From: Pseudopithomyces maydicus
Taxonomy: Eukaryota > Ascomycota > Dothideomycetes > Pleosporales > Didymosphaeriaceae
DNA length: 64,000 nucleotides
Direction of reading: 5' to 3'
Assembly (NCBI GenBank): GCA_026873275.1
Contig: JANTUC010000005.1
Coordinates: 682,001 to 746,000 of the forward strand
Of this stretch, positions 55,126 through 64,000 are shown in pieces. How positions within the stretch are numbered: the stretch's first letter is position 1; the number at the start of each line of letters is the position of its first letter. The notes below the pieces were generated by a model that was not told the DNA's origin, made no database searches, and saw only the letters and a program-made list of their open reading frames with translations. Position numbers and translations under genes: made by a program.

Positions 55126-56695
55126 GGCGGTGGCGGGTGTCGCGGGAGGCTCTCCATGCCCTCTTGTTGCAGAGCGGCGCTGGCCCAGGCAGGTCACGGT
55201 GCGGCGACGAGACTCAGTGGTGGGTGCGGTAGCCGGATGCGGTAGTGCATGAAGGGCTGGTGGAGGGGAGGGGAGCAAGGCTGGCGGGGGCAGCTGTGCC
55301 GGGGTTGGGATGCACGGGCAGGCCACAGGCGAGGGGCGAAGGGTGGAAAAGGCAGGGGCGGGCGGGATGCGGCTTCCCGATGGCCGGAGGTAGCCTCATC
55401 GCCGGGTCATGGTCACGGTCACGGTCACAGTGGCAGTCGCGGTGGGCAGTCGCGGTGGCAGTCACAGTCAGTCGCGCCTGCCGTGGCGCCACATCCGCCG
55501 GGCATGCCGTCACATAGTCTCTAGTAAGTACTTGCAGTAGACTGACTAGACTACGCAGACCTTGGGAGGCCGTCGCTCGCAGAGCAGCAGTAGCACTGCC
55601 AGAACCGGAAAGACAGTCGGCGTTGTGCAGGTGTCTACCATGGCGAAGTGGTCCGGAGGAGACAGGCTTGGCCTGCAGCGGCGGCTCGAAACTTCAGTCC
55701 TCGTGCAGAAGGGTCGCAGTCACGAAGAGCCAATGGATGGGGTCCGACTCGAATTCGAGCAGGCTGCGCTGCCGGCGATTGGGCAGCCCGCGCGTGCATT
55801 ACCTGCAGAACAGCTCACAGTTGAGTGACAACGCAGAAGCAGTCGCACGGCCAGACGCTGCTACGGCACGGTTGGTGTGGGTGTGGATGAGTGCGGCATG
55901 GCGAGGAGGGCGACAGGGTTGTCGCTGAGCTCTACGGCCCCGGTCCTGGCGTCGCCCTCGAATGCACAGGATTCACGTCCGCTGTCCTCTGCTGCTAATT
56001 TGGACCGGACGAGGCGGTGAGTCCAACGCACTGCTTAAGAGTTAAGGCTGAGGGTCCGCCTGCCCAGCTGCCCCTTTGCCTGCACCTCGCCCGCACCTCG
56101 CCCGTCTTCATTTGCCCGTGCCTGCTGGAACCTCGCCGCGGCCTCGCCTCTCCCCGGCACCCTTTCGGACGCTTGCACCCTCGAGCCTCGTTCGCAAAAC
56201 AAAACCAATCTTCTAGCCCCCGAGCTGCCTCCTTTCGATCCCGAGCGTGCCACCGTCCGTGCCAATCTCCCCACCAAATAAGTACCCGCCTCGCCCGCGC
56301 CGTGCCTCTGCCCGATCCCCAGCTATTTTTCGAGTCTCGTGGAACCCTTGTCTTGGTCACCTGGGAGCCTTGCACGCAGCGGCTGACATTCGACCTGTGG
56401 AGCCCTATTGGACCGCGCATACCTCCGGCGCCTTGCCAACGGTCAACTGCGCACTGTCACGCCCGAGAATAAGCAGGGTTGGACTCATTTTGGGAATCGA
56501 GAAGAAAAGGGAGGCGCCGCCCACCCAGCAGCTTACTTTTTCCTGCCTGGTCCCTCGAAACACCCCCGACACCGTCAGCCCGTAGCTGAACTGCTACACA
56601 GACTCCCGGAGCACCCAACACTGCGCGCCATTCCACACTCACCAATTCACCCCCAGCTGTGATCCCGCGAGCGCCGCCCTCTCCACATCGCAACC
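55126..56695. other. Divergent GC-rich intergenic region with short repeats
   Basis: About 1.57 kb with strand-asymmetric GC composition. It includes GGTCAC and GCAGTCGCGGTG iterations (about 55405-55475). Open frames are artefacts of composition. The last ~600 bases are C-rich on the plus strand, like a leader. Confidence 0.5.
55405..55475. repeat. Imperfect short tandem repeats
   Basis: GGTCAC is repeated with a 6-base period and is followed by CAGTCGCGGTGG-like 12-base units. Non-coding as far as I can judge. Confidence 0.65.
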
Positions 56696-57508
56696 ATGCA
56701 TCGAAAGAACCCAATCTCCGTGCTCGTCTACAACGCGCTCTTCCCCAATCCTTCGCCCAACGATCCCCCCTCGTTCTCGGCACATCTCTCCAAAAACCTC
56801 GTCGGCGAAGTCCGCATCGAAACCGCCACTTTCTACGGCTCGCTTGACACAATCGAAGCGCGGTATCCCGGTCTCAACTACGCCCACGCCCCCCACCGCA
56901 AGCGACTTGGGCGCTTTCCTCACCACAGGAGGCTCTTTGACGCATTCGACAGGCTGGGCCTGACCGACAGCGAGATCCAGGGCTTCTGCAGGTGGGAAGG
57001 CACCTTGTGGGCCCGCGAGAGATACGAGCGCGACGAAGGAGTCAAGGTACGGGACACGACGGGAATGGAAATCGGCGAGTGGGTCGACCGGAGACGGACC
57101 ACGTCTTCCAGGGGGAAGAACAGCATCAACGTCAAGACAGACATTGAAGTGGAGATCGAAGAGGTGCCTTCCTCTACCGAAATCACCGACCCCGTACGGC
57201 CCGACACAGAGATGCACGACTCTAGCGAAGAGGAAGACGAAGAGGAGGAGCAGGTCTTGGATGAAAGTGTGGGTTACGCGCTCAACCAACGGCTCATGCA
57301 GGCGGCAGCACTGCGAGAGCAAGGTCGAGACGTGCCCATGGATCCGGAATGGGAGCAGTACCTCAAGGATGCGCAAGAGCGGGGTGAGCTCAACGTCGAA
57401 GCGACGAGAGAAGTCCTGCGATCTATGGCCGGCGAACTTGCAAGAGTGAACCAGACTGAAGGTCCCTCCGCGCCCACACAGCCGTATCCTCCTGCTGCCC
57501 CGGCTTGA
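56696..57508 (+). CDS. Hypothetical acidic protein, 270 aa
   Basis: Single exon. I do not recognise it. The N-terminal ~130 residues look folded ('NPISVLVYNALFPNPSPND', 'VRIETATFYGSLDTIEARYP', 'LFDAFDRLGLTDSEIQGFCR', 'WEGTLWARERYERDEG', 'TGMEIGEWVDRRR'), rich in aromatics and charged helices. A highly acidic run (S-S-E-E-E-D-E-E-E-E) follows, then a helical segment ('GYALNQRLMQAAALREQGRD') and a Pro-rich end. Basic plus acidic regions and no signal peptide suggest a nuclear or cytosolic protein; the fold and conserved W/R pattern suggest a fungal-specific family. Start at the first ATG, in good context. Confidence 0.78.
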   Translation: MHRKNPISVLVYNALFPNPSPNDPPSFSAHLSKNLVGEVRIETATFYGSLDTIEARYPGLNYAHAPHRKRLGRFPHHRRLFDAFDRLGLTDSEIQGFCRWEGTLWARERYERDEGVKVRDTTGMEIGEWVDRRRTTSSRGKNSINVKTDIEVEIEEVPSSTEITDPVRPDTEMHDSSEEEDEEEEQVLDESVGYALNQRLMQAAALREQGRDVPMDPEWEQYLKDAQERGELNVEATREVLRSMAGELARVNQTEGPSAPTQPYPPAAPA

Positions 57509-58195
57509 AATTCTCCACTCCTGTGTCTCCAACCTCCGTTCTGTCGACACCCCATTTGTTGTCTTTGAAAAGTTTGGAGTACTGGTCTGCATACAATACC
57601 CACCACTTTACCGCCCACCACGGAACATTGCACCGACATCCGGCATCCGCCCTGTCCTGCCCCGTAATCACCACGCACACAATACCACCCACATCCCTCT
57701 TCATCCCCGATCCCCACAATCTGCAAATAGATTCTGTTCCACAAAGCACTGCGCGGCGTCCCGGTGTTTTTGGGCTCGTGGATTTGGATAAGCCTAGGAG
57801 GCTTGCAGCTAAGCCACATATTTTTAGTCTTGGGAGGAAGGTGTGGCATAAGATATCCACTTGGGAGGACGAAGGACTATAGATTTTCTGGGTTGGCAAA
57901 TGGTAGCCTTTTGAGCATTTTGGGAAGGATAGGCATAGTTATCATGAGGAAATGGTATGATTGCTCTATTGCTATTCGTGATCTCATATCTGTCTTTTCT
58001 GCAACGCTCGCATGTGTGCCCTATAAAAGGCGTTTGACATGTGCAGACGCATCGCTGCGCAGATCCACTCGACACATCTCGAGTATTGGTCGGAATGCGT
58101 GGGCCACAACGTGTTCCTAAACCCACTGAGAGTAGACAAGCACGCCAATGTCTCTTGTCTTGTAAATTGCAACCACCGCGCTCGAACGAAGCCCT
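57509..58195. other. Convergent 3' intergenic region
   Basis: Between the stops of the acidic protein and CSN7. Frames on both strands are unconvincing. Confidence 0.45.
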
Positions 58196-59067
58196 TCAAC
58201 CAAGCCTCTTCCCTAAGCCGGAGAAGGCTCCACCACTGAACCCCCTCTTCGTTCCCCGCAGCTGTCTTCCGCTACCGCTTCCACCCTGCTCATCAACATC
58301 CATTGCATCATCATAACCTTCGTCTCGCCTCTGCGAAGACTTCCCTTTGTCGTCGTTCGCCTGTAGCATAACCTCCATCGCGCGTTCCTTTTTCCTCCGT
58401 AGCATCTCGCGGTCCACAGCCGCCTTGCGCACTTCAGCGACACGCGCCTCGAGGTCCTCGAGAGCGGAGTCGCACCGGTTCGACCACGTTGAAAGGGTAG
58501 ACTGAAGGGCCGGGAGGGAACCGGGTGCGAGATCTCGCAGTGGTGCTACGCTGGTGACGGAGACAACTGAGTGGGCGGGGTCGAGGGTGGCGGTGAGAAG
58601 GCCCGCGTAGATAGCGGTTGTGAGAAGTTGTTCCAGCGCGCGGGGCGTGGGGAGATCGAGAGCGGAGAGGAGGGCGGGGTATGTGAGTGTCGCATGGCTC
58701 TTTGCCAGAGGTAGCAATGATAGCATCAGGAGCTTCTCGTGCTGTTTCTCTGACAGCTTGGGAAGACCACTACGGCCTAAATATCTGTCAGCACCTCGTT
58801 CGTTTGCCGGTATGCAGACATGTACACACTCTTGTAGTCCTCCCATGTTCCCCAAGCGAATATCTCCAGCAAAGCGAGAGACGGTGCGTACTCTTGGGAG
58901 TCTCGGAGTTTCTGTATGTTGGGCGTGTGCAGGAGCTCGGCGAAAACGAACGTGTTGGGTGCCGAAGTAGCTTGAGTGACGAGGTCGCTTGCTGCTCGCG
59001 GTGAGGTTGCTGTCTTGCTGAGTGCAAGGAAAGGTTCAAGTGCGTTAAGAGCCCTCGTTTGCTCCAT
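58196..59067 (-). CDS. csn7: COP9 signalosome subunit 7 (PCI domain)
   Basis: Two exons, 58830-59067 and 58196-58776, with a 53-nt intron (GTGTGT...TTTAG), give 272 aa. N-terminal helices 'ALNALEPFLALSKTATSPR', 'APNTFVFAELLHTPNIQKL' and 'SLALLEIFAWGTWEDYK' join across the splice to 'LPKLSEKQHEKLLMLSLLPL', 'LTYPALLSALDLPTPRALEQ', 'LLTTAIYAGLLTATLD' (the winged-helix end of the PCI domain) and a coiled-coil ('DLEARVAEVRKAAVDREML'). This order is diagnostic of CSN7, part of the complex that removes Nedd8 from cullins. The tail is acidic then Gly/Arg-rich. The 5' splice site is weak (GTGTGT); the alternative acceptor upstream (GACAG) would give a stop, so ATTTAG is used. Confidence 0.93.
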
Positions 59068-60222
59068 TTTGACACCGTATTGTATATGGCCTTGATATTT
59101 ACGGGATTGGGACGCTCAAGATGTGTTCAAGAGACGGACCTGAAGCTGGATAGCGAAGCTGTGGTGGGGCGTGAATACAGCGCTGTAGTACCTAGGCAGC
59201 TGTTCGCCAAGACCCCTTATCGATAATGGCAGAAGGACGAGCCGGCAAGCCACATCATGTGGCTGGTGCTTCTTCACGTCTGGCTGAACCTCGGCAATGG
59301 CTCGCTCGCTATTGAGATGACCTGGAGAAGGCCCGGGGAGTCACATTCTGCGCTGCATAGCCACACGTCTTGGTAATCAGGTCCATCCATCATTCAGGTC
59401 AATTTTAGGAACATGGCTTTCTCGTTCCCGGTGAAGCGGCGCTGTCACGCGCAGGTCCGCTCGTGTGGTGCCCCCGTATTCGCCCTCCACTGCAAAGGAA
59501 TCAATAGGGAGGCGCTCACTAGTTCTGATGCAGAATAAAGAGTTCCTCGCGGAAAGATACTCCGCGACTAGAACAATTAGTAGTGCAAGCGACCAGGAAC
59601 CCACGCAGGTGCGGAGCTAGTTCGTCGCATGTCACCGATCAAACCGTTATAGCCTCAGTCGAGTGCCAAGCTGAAACAAAGTCCTTTCCCGATGCGAAAC
59701 GGCAGATCCGCTTCCTAATATCAATAATTTCGCCTGAGCCGCCGGTCCTCTTTCCTCCTCATCGCTCTGTGAGCGCTGGTTGTATTCGACAGTGACAGAG
59801 CGACCATTTCCAAGCATCCCTCAGCCAGTGGCGTGAGACCCGAATCCCATAAGCCCAACCACGCCAATCAGCCTCTAGCGCTACCACCCACCCTTGACGG
59901 CCCGTCAGTCGTGGCTGCAGATCGGTCTTCGAACTTCCGTTCCAGCGGTAGCATAATCAAGACATCTGGCATTAGTATACGAAGGCTGGCCTTCTACATC
60001 TGCCGCCGAGCGCGACTCTTCCTCTGCTGCCCCCTCGGTCTTTACCCCTTCCCGGCCGATATTGCATGCAGTAGCACGTCCCGTCAGGTGCCCCTTCACC
60101 ACCGCCTTTTGCGGCCCGCCGCACTCCTCCCCGCTACTGCTGACGCGACGTGGGATACGCCCGAAAGACGCTTTTAAATCAACTTTCCTTCGCGACACTC
60201 TCCGAGACCTTCCGCGCACGAC
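59068..60222. other. Divergent intergenic region
   Basis: About 1.15 kb between CSN7 and the copper ATPase. No supportable gene; the right half is C/T-rich and probably the ATPase leader. Confidence 0.45.
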
Positions 60223-63200
60223 ATGGCGCCCTCCGCGAAGGCCGGCGCGACGGCCCACATGGCGACCACCACGTTGAAGGTCGAGGGCATGACATGCGGC
60301 GCATGCACATCTTCCATCGAGGCCGGCTTCCAGGGAGTTGGTGGAGTAGGCAGCGTATCTGTCAGCTTGGTCATGGAGCGCGCCGTGGTACAGCACGATC
60401 CCGAGGTCATATCGGCCGACGCTGTAAAGGAGATAATCGAGGATCGAGGATTCGACGCAGAGGTGCTCTCTTCAGACGTGCCATTAGCTGCGCCCGACGA
60501 CTTTTTGAGCGATTCAGAAGATGAGGATGAGCCGGAAGCGTCCTCGATAGCAACCACAACGCTTTCGGTCGAAGGCATGACCTGCGGCGCTTGTACCTCG
60601 GCGATAGAGGGTGCTTTCAAAGATGTCGCAGGCATTAAAAACTTTAGCATATCATTATTATCCGAGCGTGCCATTATCGAGCACGACACAAAAGTAATAT
60701 CCCCAGAGACGCTGGTCGAAACGATCGAAGATGCTGGGTTCGACGCGAAGGTGTTGGACACAGTGGCTCAAATACCCGACCGACCGCGGAGCAAGAAAGA
60801 GAAGAAGTCGCAGACTCTAACAACGACGGTCGATGTTGAAGGCATGACTTGTGGCGCCTGCACATCCGCGATCGAGAGCGGCTTCAAGGATGTGGAGGGT
60901 GTCTACCAGTTCAACATAAGTTTATTGGCAAACCGTGCCGTGTTGGTCCACGATCCAGCGAAACTTACAGCTGAGCAAATCGTCGAGATAATAGAGGATA
61001 GAGGTTTCGACGCTAGAGTATTATCATCTGTGGACGGGAACACACAACAGGGCCCAACGAACGACGGTCCTATACATCTCAAGATCTATGGGCTACCAAA
61101 CCAGAAAGCAGCAGAGGAGCTGGAAGCTTTACTCCGGAAACGGCCTGGTATCAAATCTGCGTCGATCAACTTCGCCACTTCGCGGGTTGTCATTCAGCGG
61201 GACCCACAGATCATCGGCTTGCGGGCAACAGTCGAGAGCATCGAGGCTGCCGGATACAACGCCATGGTTTCTGATTCTGACGACAACAACGCACAGCTTG
61301 AATCGCTTGCGAAGACAAAGGAGATCATGGAGTGGAGGCGAGCAGTGAGAGTGTCCCTTTGCTTTGCCGTGCCGGTCTTTCTCACGAGCATGTTATTCCC
61401 CATGTTTGTGCCGTTTCTCGACTACGGTAGCATACGCATCATGCCCGGTCTTTACCTCGGAGATCTCGTCTGTCTCGGCCTCACCATTCCTGTACAGTTT
61501 GGTATCGGTAAACGGTTCTACGTTTCGGCATTCAAGTCACTCAGCCATGGTTCACCCACCATGGATGTCTTGGTTGTTTTGGGAACTTCGGCTGCTTTCT
61601 TCTTCAGCTGTGCATCGATGCTTGTCTCACTTTTGATACCACCCCATTCGAAACCCACGACCCTATTCGACACCAGCACCATGCTGTTCACCTTCATCTC
61701 GATAGGTCGTTATCTCGAGAACCGCGCGAAGGGTCAGACATCGAAGGCGCTGTCCAGGCTCATGTCTTTGGCTCCGTCTATGGCTACTATTTACGCTGAT
61801 CCCATTGCAGCCGCTAAAGCTGCTGAGGGATGGGATATTGCTGACGAAAAGGACTCGCGCCAATCAATGGATGGTAACGCAATCGAAGAAAAGACTATTG
61901 CTACCGAGCTTATCGAAGTCGGCGATGTGGTCATCCTTCGGCCTGGTGATAAGATCCCGGCAGATGGTACTGTCACTCACGGAGAATCCTATATTGATGA
62001 GAGCATGGTCACTGGCGAAGCAATGCCAATCCTCAAGAAGAAAGGTACTTTGCTCATGGCAGGTACTGTCAACGGCGCTGGGAGGATAGATTTCGTCGTG
62101 ACCCGGGCAGGACGTGACACTCAGCTCAGCCAGATTGTTCGTCTCGTCCAAGAAGCTCAGACAAGCCGCGCTCCCATTCAACGCCTTGCAGATACTATCG
62201 CCGGATACTTTATTCCTATTATTATCACGCTTGGTTTGGCCACATTCGTCGCCTGGATGGTTCTCAGCCACGTCCTCCCGTACCCGCCAAAGGTTTTCCT
62301 CGACCACGCCAGTGGTGGCAAGCTTATGGTGTGTCTCAAGCTCTGTATCGCTGTCATTGTTTTCGCTTGTCCTTGCGCGCTTGGACTGGCCACACCGACC
62401 GCTGTCATGGTTGGTACCGGCGTGGGTGCTGAGCACGGCATTCTCGTGAAAGGTGGTGCCGCTCTCGAGACCGCCACCAAGGTCAATCACATTGTTTTCG
62501 ACAAGACCGGAACGCTTACCGTCGGAAAAATGAGCGTTTCCAAGGCCAACATTCAAGGTGAATGGGGAAGAGATGCTAAGAAGAACCTCTGGTGGACTCT
62601 TATCGGTCTTGCTGAGATGGGCTCGGAGCACCCTATCGCAAAGGCTATCGTTGGATCTGCAAAGGAACACCTTCGACTCGGCCCAGAAGGTCACCTTGAC
62701 GGCTCCGTAGGCGATTTTGAAGCTGTTGTCGGCAAAGGCATTGCCGCAAATGTCGAAGCTGCCCTTTCCCGTGACCGCACTCGTTACCGCGTCTTGATCG
62801 GTAATGCAGAATATCTTCTTTCGGAAGGCATCAACGTTCCCGATCTCGTCGACGAGCCTCTTACGCCTGCTGCCAGGCGTACCGCGAATCCCAGGGCAGG
62901 CACTCAGATCCGTTCCGCAGGCGTCACTACAATCCACACTGCAATCGACAAGACCTACACCGGCACTCTGTCGCTTTCGGACACAATCAAGCCCTCCGCC
63001 CGCGCCTGTATCCTTGCTCTCCGTCGCCTTGGTATGACCGCCTCGATCGTTACCGGCGACACTTCCTCTTCTGCCCTCGTGGTTGCTGATGCCGTCGGCA
63101 TCGACCCCGAAGATGTGCATGCCTCCGCGAAACCTGCCGACAAGAAGGCCATCATCGCCGACCTGCAATCCCGCGGAAAAGTTGTTGGCATGGTCGGCGA

Positions 63201-63735
63201 CGGAATCAACGACTCTCCTGCTCTCGCTTCAGCAGATGTTGGAATCGCACTATCTACCGGAACGGACGTCGCCATGGAGGCTGCTTCTATCGTCTTGATG
63301 AGCACAACCGATCTGATGGCTATCCCTGCCTCGCTCTGCCTCAGCAGGGCCATTTTCAGCCGAATCAAGATGAACCTTGCTTGGGCCTGCATGTACAACA
63401 TGGTTGGCCTACCATTCGCGATGGGCTTCTTCCTTCCTTGGGGTCTGAGTTTGCACCCTATGGCTGCCGGTGCGGCCATGGCGAGCTCCTCGGTCTCTGT
63501 CCTCATGAGCTCGTTGCATCTTAACTTCTGGAGCAAGCCCAAGTGGATGAAGGTCTCCGTTCTCGACCCTTCTGCTGAAGTACCCGAGAACGAGAAGGAG
63601 GCTGAACGCCTTGGCTTCGCCAAGAGGGGTGTCTTCAGCACAGCGATCGACTGGGTTAAAGAGACCATCGCTGCTAGGAGAAGGAATAGGGAGGAGGCTG
63701 GCTATGTTCCGCTGCAGAACATGGCAGAGCATTGA
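60223..63735 (+). CDS. CCC2: Copper-transporting P1B-type ATPase (CCC2/ATP7-like)
   Basis: Single exon, 1170 aa. Three N-terminal heavy-metal-binding repeats each carry G-M-T-C-G-A-C (first Cys pair C25/C28: 'GMTCGACTSSIEAGF'; then 'GMTCGACTSAIEGAF' and 'GMTCGACTSAIESGF'), plus a fourth HMA-like fold ('LKIYGLPNQKAAEELEALL') that lost both Cys. The transport part has 'GDKIPADGTVTHGESYIDES', 'MVTGEAMPI', the ion-channel C716-P-C718 in 'IVFACPCALGLATPTA', the phosphorylation site Asp760 in 'FDKTGTLTVGKM', 'GSEHPIAKAI' (SEHP, copper-ATPase specific) and 'MVGDGINDSPALASADVGIA'. It should pump Cu+ into the Golgi lumen to load laccases, Fet3 and other cuproenzymes. All catalytic motifs intact. Start at the first ATG of the frame. 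Confidence 0.98.
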   Translation: MAPSAKAGATAHMATTTLKVEGMTCGACTSSIEAGFQGVGGVGSVSVSLVMERAVVQHDPEVISADAVKEIIEDRGFDAEVLSSDVPLAAPDDFLSDSEDEDEPEASSIATTTLSVEGMTCGACTSAIEGAFKDVAGIKNFSISLLSERAIIEHDTKVISPETLVETIEDAGFDAKVLDTVAQIPDRPRSKKEKKSQTLTTTVDVEGMTCGACTSAIESGFKDVEGVYQFNISLLANRAVLVHDPAKLTAEQIVEIIEDRGFDARVLSSVDGNTQQGPTNDGPIHLKIYGLPNQKAAEELEALLRKRPGIKSASINFATSRVVIQRDPQIIGLRATVESIEAAGYNAMVSDSDDNNAQLESLAKTKEIMEWRRAVRVSLCFAVPVFLTSMLFPMFVPFLDYGSIRIMPGLYLGDLVCLGLTIPVQFGIGKRFYVSAFKSLSHGSPTMDVLVVLGTSAAFFFSCASMLVSLLIPPHSKPTTLFDTSTMLFTFISIGRYLENRAKGQTSKALSRLMSLAPSMATIYADPIAAAKAAEGWDIADEKDSRQSMDGNAIEEKTIATELIEVGDVVILRPGDKIPADGTVTHGESYIDESMVTGEAMPILKKKGTLLMAGTVNGAGRIDFVVTRAGRDTQLSQIVRLVQEAQTSRAPIQRLADTIAGYFIPIIITLGLATFVAWMVLSHVLPYPPKVFLDHASGGKLMVCLKLCIAVIVFACPCALGLATPTAVMVGTGVGAEHGILVKGGAALETATKVNHIVFDKTGTLTVGKMSVSKANIQGEWGRDAKKNLWWTLIGLAEMGSEHPIAKAIVGSAKEHLRLGPEGHLDGSVGDFEAVVGKGIAANVEAALSRDRTRYRVLIGNAEYLLSEGINVPDLVDEPLTPAARRTANPRAGTQIRSAGVTTIHTAIDKTYTGTLSLSDTIKPSARACILALRRLGMTASIVTGDTSSSALVVADAVGIDPEDVHASAKPADKKAIIADLQSRGKVVGMVGDGINDSPALASADVGIALSTGTDVAMEAASIVLMSTTDLMAIPASLCLSRAIFSRIKMNLAWACMYNMVGLPFAMGFFLPWGLSLHPMAAGAAMASSSVSVLMSSLHLNFWSKPKWMKVSVLDPSAEVPENEKEAERLGFAKRGVFSTAIDWVKETIAARRRNREEAGYVPLQNMAEH

Positions 63736-63754
63736 GCATTGAGCATTGAGCATT
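63727..63754 (+). repeat. Four 7-bp tandem repeats across the ATPase stop codon
   Basis: GAGCATT repeated four times (63727-63754), followed by GAGC. The TGA stop at 63733-63735 lies inside the array, so unit number affects only the 3' flank. Confidence 0.85.
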
Positions 63755-64000
63755 GAGCTAGATGTGGTGGGTGTGTCTTAGTGATATCGACGCTATTACT
63801 GTTGCTGTTGATGTTGATGTTGTATACCACGTGCATTTTGCTGCACCTGCTTTTCCCTAATTGTTTCCTTCTTTAGCGTCGCTACCTGTATATAGCTTTG
63901 CTTGCCTTGAATGTAAATGTTTTGATTCAATGCACAATTCATGAGAATGAAGTCATGTGAGGAAAATTTAACATTTTACTATGGAACCAGACAGGTAAGG
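63736..64000. other. 3' flank of the copper ATPase
   Basis: Tandem GAGCATT units, a short (TGTTGC/TGTTGA)n tract at about 63797-63822, then AT-rich sequence. No gene. Confidence 0.5.

Noticed and set aside
61864..63168. 434-codon minus-strand open frame opposite the copper ATPase
   Set aside because: It mirrors the codon-biased plus-strand gene, has no domain, and the plus strand encodes an unmistakable P-type ATPase.
1..64000. Secondary-metabolite cluster, CRISPR array or defence island
   Set aside because: No polyketide or peptide synthetase, no spaced identical repeats, and neighbouring genes are unrelated housekeeping or secreted enzymes.

Overview
This 64 kb window looks like a gene-dense piece of a filamentous ascomycete genome (Pezizomycotina, most likely a plant-associated dothideomycete). 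The support is short introns (about 45-190 nt) with GTRNGT donors, CTNAC branch sites and YAG acceptors, fungal CBM1 cellulose-binding modules, a plant cell wall pectin lyase and xylanase, a SLN1-type hybrid histidine kinase and several fungus-specific secreted proteins. I recognise 26 protein-coding genes, about one per 2.5 kb on both strands. I found no rRNA, convincing tRNA, transposon or CRISPR array. All splice models were built by hand from the sequence; every multi-exon model except Maf and the TM9 protein closes to a multiple of three.

Layout. 1-10 kb: a pepsin-fold membrane glycoprotein that seems catalytically dead, a Maf nucleotide pyrophosphatase, an MDR-family NADPH oxidoreductase and a sugar transporter. 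10-18 kb: F-box protein, ER-type J-domain membrane protein, kelch protein and an unrecognised 298-aa protein. 18-25 kb: SLN1 osmosensor kinase and a TM9/EMP70 nonaspanin with an apparent one-base frameshift near its end. 25-31 kb: four minus-strand genes: a 98-aa secreted eight-cysteine protein (effector-like), a 59-aa Cys-rich intracellular protein, a Ser/Thr-rich single-pass membrane protein and a six-zinc-knuckle protein. 31-37 kb: a DHA2/VBA-type MFS transporter divergent from the ERAD protein HRD3. 37-46 kb: CBM1-tagged pectin lyase, a 1089-aa stalk protein ending in a degenerate GH18 chitinase domain, and an SRA-YDG (methyl-DNA reader) protein. 46-64 kb: PAF-acetylhydrolase-like lipase, Rab GTPase, CBM1-GH10 xylanase, Artemis/SNM1-type nuclease, an unrecognised acidic protein, COP9 signalosome subunit 7 and a CCC2-type copper P-type ATPase.

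How the parts fit. The secreted pectin lyase, the xylanase and the small Cys-rich protein suggest contact with plant tissue. TM9, HRD3, the J-protein, the Rab and the copper ATPase serve the secretory pathway that delivers such enzymes. The remainder is signalling and housekeeping. I see no biosynthetic gene cluster or defence island. The least ordinary items are the SRA protein, the chitinase-like stalk protein and the two small Cys-rich genes, both of which only appear after splicing.
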